Notes under the pieces: generated by a model
Database searches by the model: none
Told to the model about the DNA's origin: nothing
What the model saw: the letters and a program-made list of their open reading frames with translations, nothing else
Program-made: the position numbers and the translations under genes
NCBI RefSeq assembly: GCF_028554725.1
Contig: NC_071671.1
Location: 6,056,001 to 6,120,000 of the forward strand
Length of the DNA: 64,000 nt
Reading direction: 5' to 3'
DNA from: Zeugodacus cucurbitae
Taxonomy: Eukaryota; Arthropoda; Insecta; Diptera; Tephritidae
Shown here: positions 60,172 through 64,000 of the stretch, one piece after another
Layout: each line of letters opens with the position of its first letter
Numbering within the stretch: the stretch's first letter is position 1

Positions 60172-61678
60172 TAAAGCTTTAGAAGCCTATACTTCCGATC
60201 TGCTTTTATATGAGTCAATACATACATCCATATATTTTGCATTTACTTTATGCATACATATACAGTTGGGGATTCCAAGTAAATTCCAAAGAGTCTACTA
60301 CACAGCTCGACTCAATGTTGATGAGTAATTGCCACAGGCACAGTGTAAAATTAAAAATTTAAATCCTCAACCTTCTGCTGCTGCTGTAATTAACGCGAAA
60401 GTCCTTTATTTTCTACTTTTGCTTTTTAACGTTGTTGTTTTTTTGCATTATTCCGAGAGTTGAGGCCGACTATGCAGTAACGCCTATTCAACACATTTAG
60501 CTTTTGTACGGCTGGGGTCTTTTGTTGCCATCATTGTCTACATAATGTTCCGTGTTTGTTGTTCCGGCCTACAATTGGGGGGTACACTTCAACAACTTGG
60601 ACCATTGTTGAGCGCTTTTGTAATGGCAAATAAACATACCCATATGGAAGGACATAAGTATGAGTTTATGTATTCATTTATTCTCAATTAATTAATTGAT
60701 TACACAGTAATTAATGTAAAAAATGTTTAAATAACACTGTTTGTTCTTTATCTATCCAATCCTTTACCTTTGCTTTGCTGGATTTGGTTACATTCGTACA
60801 CGCATTCATGTGACGCACTTCCACCTCTGATTGTCCGTCCATTTGTTTGCTAATGTCGGCTCGAATTTCCAACTGACGCTCCGCCGACCAACCATAACAA
60901 ACATAATAGCTATCTGTTTCCCGCAACCGCCCTTTAACAGTGCTCATTTTACATTCTACGCTCTTTAAACTCATCCAAAACACACCCTTTCGCTGAAATA
61001 CTCTGCCAGTGGAAGTGATTATACAGTAAATTATTATTCCGCGCGGATATTATTTTCCGAGTATTGTGCAGAATTTACTAACATTGATGCCAACTGAATT
61101 TTGCTGTAGAAATTACCATATAGTAATGAAAATATATATAAAATACTGCTGAAAAAATAGTCTAATTAGTATTTAAAGCGGAAAATTGTTGTCAATATAC
61201 ATTATATAGTTAATGAATGTGTAAATATGTGTATTACATTTAAAATAACTGACTCAATTGCGACTGATTTCCTTTTGGAAATAAATGGCACGTGTCTGAT
61301 TACCCAGTGATTCGTTCACAATAAGTAATTTACCGTTATTATTACCTAAATAGTATTGTCATAAAATTAATATGCAGATGAAAGAGGGATACTAGCGATC
61401 TGAAGCTAAATATATTTAGATTTTGGACCTTTTATACATTTAACTCTGAAGACCCCTACTAGTATCTGCCAAAAGAAGAATAATAACAATGAAGTATATC
61501 TAGCAAATTTGAACTTAATCGTTTTACGAACAAAATTGTTACTTCGTCTCAGAACACTTACTGAAACAGTGAAACTATATTTTGTCCAACCAGATAACCC
61601 ATGAACCCTCTTTCGATTACTTAATTAGTCATAATTCATAGCGAAAACGGTCAACTAATTTCAATTTGAGGGTCGCGT
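60172..61678. other. Non-genic stretch with one ambiguous open frame
   Basis: Mostly AT-rich DNA. A minus open frame at 60711-60983 (90 residues, MFWMSLKSVECKMSTVKGRL...) has a more balanced composition than its surroundings, but no domain, promoter or splice support. I do not call it as a gene. Confidence 0.35.
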
Positions 61679-61840
61679 GAGTTACCATCTCAACTCCCTT
61701 TGAGATGATACCACTACGGATCGGTGCAGGAGTTGCCAACTCAACATCTTCTGAGATGATGCCACAACGAATCGGTACAGGAGTTACCAACTCAACTTCA
61801 TTTTGAGTTGATGCCACAGAAAAGCCACAACGAATGACGC
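61679..61840 (-). repeat. 51-bp tandem repeat, three units, keeps a minus-strand reading frame
   Basis: Units start at 61679, 61730 and 61781 with gagttaccaactcaac or a close variant. The first two are exactly 51 bases and the third has a small insertion (aaaagccac). 51 bases is 17 codons. The minus open frame 61629-61847 shows the period in protein: VELVTPVPIRCGIISED, VELATPAPIRSGIISKG, then VEMVTHATLK. Identity of the parent gene is unknown; it may be part of a decayed mobile element or a captured repeat-protein fragment. Confidence 0.7.
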
Positions 61841-62234
61841 GTCTCAAGTAAAACGGGAACTACCGTTACAGAAGATAAATAAGCCTAGCGAGAGTGACGC
61901 GGCAGCGGCGACCAATTCAGTTGATTTTTGAATGCCAGATAGGACAGTGGTCGAACCTATCGTTAACTCATGCTTAAAAGATACATATAAGAAGAGTCCG
62001 CAGCTTCTAATTCCAGCCAGCTTTAGATTAGACCCGACGTTTTATAAAACGTCTATTAGTACAACAATCTTTTGAAGAGATCACTTTAGCCCAAAAAAAA
62101 CGACAGGTGACGTCACTGAGATATCCAAAAATGCGTTTTGAGAACCAAAACCACTCTCGAGCTGTCTTCTTGATCTTTTAGATGCTTCTTACATCTAAGG
62201 CATTGATGGACTTGATCTAAAGATACGTCAATTG
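61841..62234. other. Unassigned, less AT-rich stretch
   Basis: 'acatataagaagagtccgca' at about 61982 resembles a TATA-plus-transcribed leader of an LTR retroelement, but no matching partner or primer-binding site was found in the window. No gene is supported. Confidence 0.25.
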
Positions 62235-62645
62235 GGAATACCTAGCGATATCAGGTCGCTCACCACCTGGTCTTTCCAACGGAGTAAGGTCTTCCTTTTC
62301 TGCGGCCTCACCAGTGGGTACTGCATCGAATACTTTCAAAGGTATAGTGCTTTCGTCCATTTAAACAACATGTCCTAACCAGTGTAGTCTTTTAATTCGC
62401 TGAACTATGTACATATGTCAATCTCGTCGCATAACTCGTACAGCTCATCGTTTCAACGTCTGCGGTATTCTATACTCAAAGGACCATAAATCTTCGGCAA
62501 AATCTTTTTCTCTCGAAGACTCTTAGTGCCGGCTTATCGAATGACAACATTGTTCGACTTCTAGAGGTTGGTTTTGGTTCGAGAGTTTAGTTCGGTTCGA
62601 GAAAGGAGCTTACTTTTCAATTGCCTCACAGTCAGTCGATGCTGA
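62235..62645 (-). mobile_element. RTE-like LINE 3' coding end, minus strand
   Basis: The same family as 11480-12448 but extending further 3'. On the minus strand one finds the equivalents of 'LRSKLLSRTK', 'KIYGPLS', 'NELYELCDEID', a decayed 'LGHVV' and finally 'RWKDQVVSDLIS'. Plus-strand phrases 'cgtacagctcatcgttt' and 'aggaccataaatctt' are shared with 11570-11640. Stops and small insertions break it throughout. Confidence 0.6.
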
Positions 62646-62868
62646 AGGATACAGTATAGTATTTCAGTATTTCAAGATCTCAGCTTTTATTGAAGTCCCG
62701 ATTGTTCTTCGAACCACTGACAGCTGTCATGCTTTTATCACAAAACATTCTTTCGACCGTTTCCTCCTTTTTTATCATCGCCTATAAACCTCACTATTTG
62801 CATAATCCATTTTCTTTAATTAACTGTTAATTGCCAACATTCTCACATCTCTCTCTCTCTCTTTACAG

Positions 62869-63118
62869 TTTCCAGCTTCGAAACGACTACAATTGAGAAT
62901 AGCGAAAAAAATTTCGCGTAAATGCACCAAATAAATGTAAATTTCTGCCATAAAATCAACTGAATATTACAAATACACGAAGGAGTCAGTATTATCTACA
63001 GACAAACGACAGAAAAATGCCACGAAATGGCTGTGAGACGAATGGAGGCGTTACCAGCGACGGTTGCGCTTATCCCGATGAGCTGATCATGGACCAAGGA
63101 GTCTCGTTCAATGTGCGG
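62869..63118 (+). other. Shc: Exon carrying the start codon of the Shc-like gene
   Basis: A long pyrimidine tract (tctctctctctctttacag) gives an acceptor ending at 62868. The exon has 148 bases of 5' UTR before the ATG and ends at the donor CGG|GTGAGT (63118/63119). An upstream non-coding exon must therefore exist; 48212-48665 is one candidate. Confidence 0.6.
63017..63118 (+). CDS. Shc: First coding exon of a Shc-like adaptor (partial, runs off the window)
   Basis: The exon encodes 34 residues in phase 0: MPRNGCETNGGVTSDGCAYP then DELIMDQGVSFNVR, then a GTGAGT donor. The last part matches the start of the PTB domain of Shc adaptors (pattern HPxDxxMGxGVSYxVR, after which family members continue YxGCVEV). 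Shc proteins bind phosphotyrosine on activated receptor tyrosine kinases through an N-terminal PTB and a C-terminal SH2 domain and pass the signal to Ras/MAPK. Only the very beginning is visible, so identity rests on about 15 residues; another PTB protein is possible. The ATG has an acceptable fly context (aaaaATGcc) and is the only one in the exon in this frame. Confidence 0.6.
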
Positions 63119-63913
63119 GTGAGTAACAAATTACACGATGTACATATTCCATACATATTCCGCTTTTTGGCTGTTGGCTTGGCACTCGTGGCACGGCGGC
63201 TTCCTGTCGCCATCGAGTTGAGCGCATAATCACAACAGTCAACAGCCAGCGCGTCATCCTGTCGACGACAAGTAACCTTTTGATGGTTGAACATGGATTG
63301 CAACGCATTGCAGCGGCATTTGCTTTATGCATTTCCTGCTTCCTTTTGAACTCGTTGCATTGTTTACACGGGAGTTCAATGCACGTTGCTTGCCATCATC
63401 ATTATTGAATGTGGTGGAGAATATGCTGGGCTGAGGATGCTGACTTGTACTTCCCAGCTGCAGACATTCTTTTTTTCATATTTTCAAGAGTCACTTCCTT
63501 CTTTCGCAGTAGCGCATTTGTTGCCTTACTTCCGCCGCTTCCGCATGGCGTCTTCTTAACTCACAGGCTTACTACTTTACAGCTGCTACGAAGCATTCTT
63601 CTAAGTTCTTTTATTTTTATTTTTTGTTTTTGCTATTGGCATCTACCAGTGCCAATGCCAATGTCGTCGTAACTCATTCATTTCCTACACTTGCCCCTCA
63701 CCGCTGCTCTTTCATTCATTCACATTCATTCAGCTTTGCGCTAAGTGCTTACCTACCTACCCTTACCCTGCTCGGCAGTGCTATTTCTTCACTTTTCATT
63801 TAATTTCATTTTATGCGCGTAGTAAAATCTCTTTTGTTTTCATTGCGTTGCATTTTCGACGCGTACTTGTTGCCCACCTGCTACTCAAGCTCTAATTCAT
63901 GCCAACAGACATA
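63119..63913 (+). other. Start of the intron after the first Shc-like coding exon
   Basis: The donor is followed by sequence of moderate GC with no further PTB-coding exon within the window. Open frames on both strands (63070-63332 minus, 63409-63672 plus) are incidental. Confidence 0.5.
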
Positions 63914-64000
63914 CATTTGGTGTGTTCAAAAAATTACGGGAATTTTCATTTTTTTTGGAAAATATATTTATTCATTCGTGTTGTCGTCTTCAAAATAGTC
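63914..64000 (-). mobile_element. Mariner family M copy, 3' end, cut by the window edge
   Basis: After a TA (63912-63913) the sequence 'ggtgtgttcaaaaaattacg' then ggaatttt is the family M terminal repeat. What follows is the complement of the transposase 3' region ('tatttattcattcgtgttgt', 'cttcaaaatagtc'). The element therefore lies in minus orientation and continues beyond the window. Confidence 0.75.

Noticed and set aside
61960..62040. Possible LTR with TATA box
   Set aside because: No second LTR, primer-binding site, polypurine tract or gag/pol sequence was found nearby.

Overview
The window looks like euchromatic DNA from a higher fly (Diptera, Brachycera), most likely a tephritid fruit fly. 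This is inferred from four things. Introns and intergenic DNA are very AT-rich. ACATACATATGTATGT microsatellites are everywhere. Long introns carry GTAAGT donors. A DD41D mariner of the rosa type, a group first described from Ceratitis rosa and other tephritids, is present. Most of the 64 kb is intron, intergenic DNA and decayed transposons; real coding sequence is under 6 kb.

Genes. (1) A minus-strand, single-exon gene at 25467-26972 encodes a 501-residue secreted, Asn/Asp/Gln-rich protein that I do not recognise. (2) A ten-exon plus-strand gene at 37331-43953 encodes a 1424-residue protein with one LOTUS (OST-HTH) domain, a long polyQ/N linker and three Tudor domains. This is the architecture of the TDRD7 family, called tapas in flies, a germline piRNA/nuage factor. 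All nine splice junctions were worked out by hand and keep the frame. (3) At the right edge (62869-63118) lies the first coding exon of a plus-strand gene. Its last residues match the start of the PTB domain of the Shc adaptor; the rest lies beyond the window. (4) At the left, a TATA plus initiator core promoter on the minus strand near 3039, with a splice donor about 195 bases downstream, suggests the 5' exon of a gene running off the left edge. Two further non-coding first-exon candidates on the plus strand (28050-28722 and 48212-48665) could serve genes 2 and 3; these links are guesses.

Layout. 1-5.2 kb: promoter and intron of the left-edge gene. 5.2-24 kb: a graveyard of mobile elements (MITE pair, Helitron relic with both ends, rosa-related fragment, several copies of one mariner family, one split by an RTE-like LINE, Jockey-like LINE tails, an abundant non-coding repeat in both orientations). 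25-28.7 kb: secreted-protein gene and a probable head-to-head promoter region. 28.7-37.3 kb: probable first intron of tapas with a LINE inserted in a LINE. 37.3-45.2 kb: tapas and its 3' UTR, with one intron expanded by A-rich duplicated sequence. 46-62.8 kb: LINE tails, an internally deleted rosa mariner, a repeat with a 154-bp internal period, a 49-bp near-perfect hairpin, diverged tandem repeats, and a 51-bp tandem repeat that keeps a reading frame. 62.9-64 kb: start of Shc and another mariner end.

I saw no CRISPR array, rRNA, convincing tRNA or complete autonomous transposon. The most striking items are the tapas linker with its repeated LRERLN-type motif, the hairpin, the truncated rosa copy, and the well-resolved nested insertions. 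None is clearly a new biological system.
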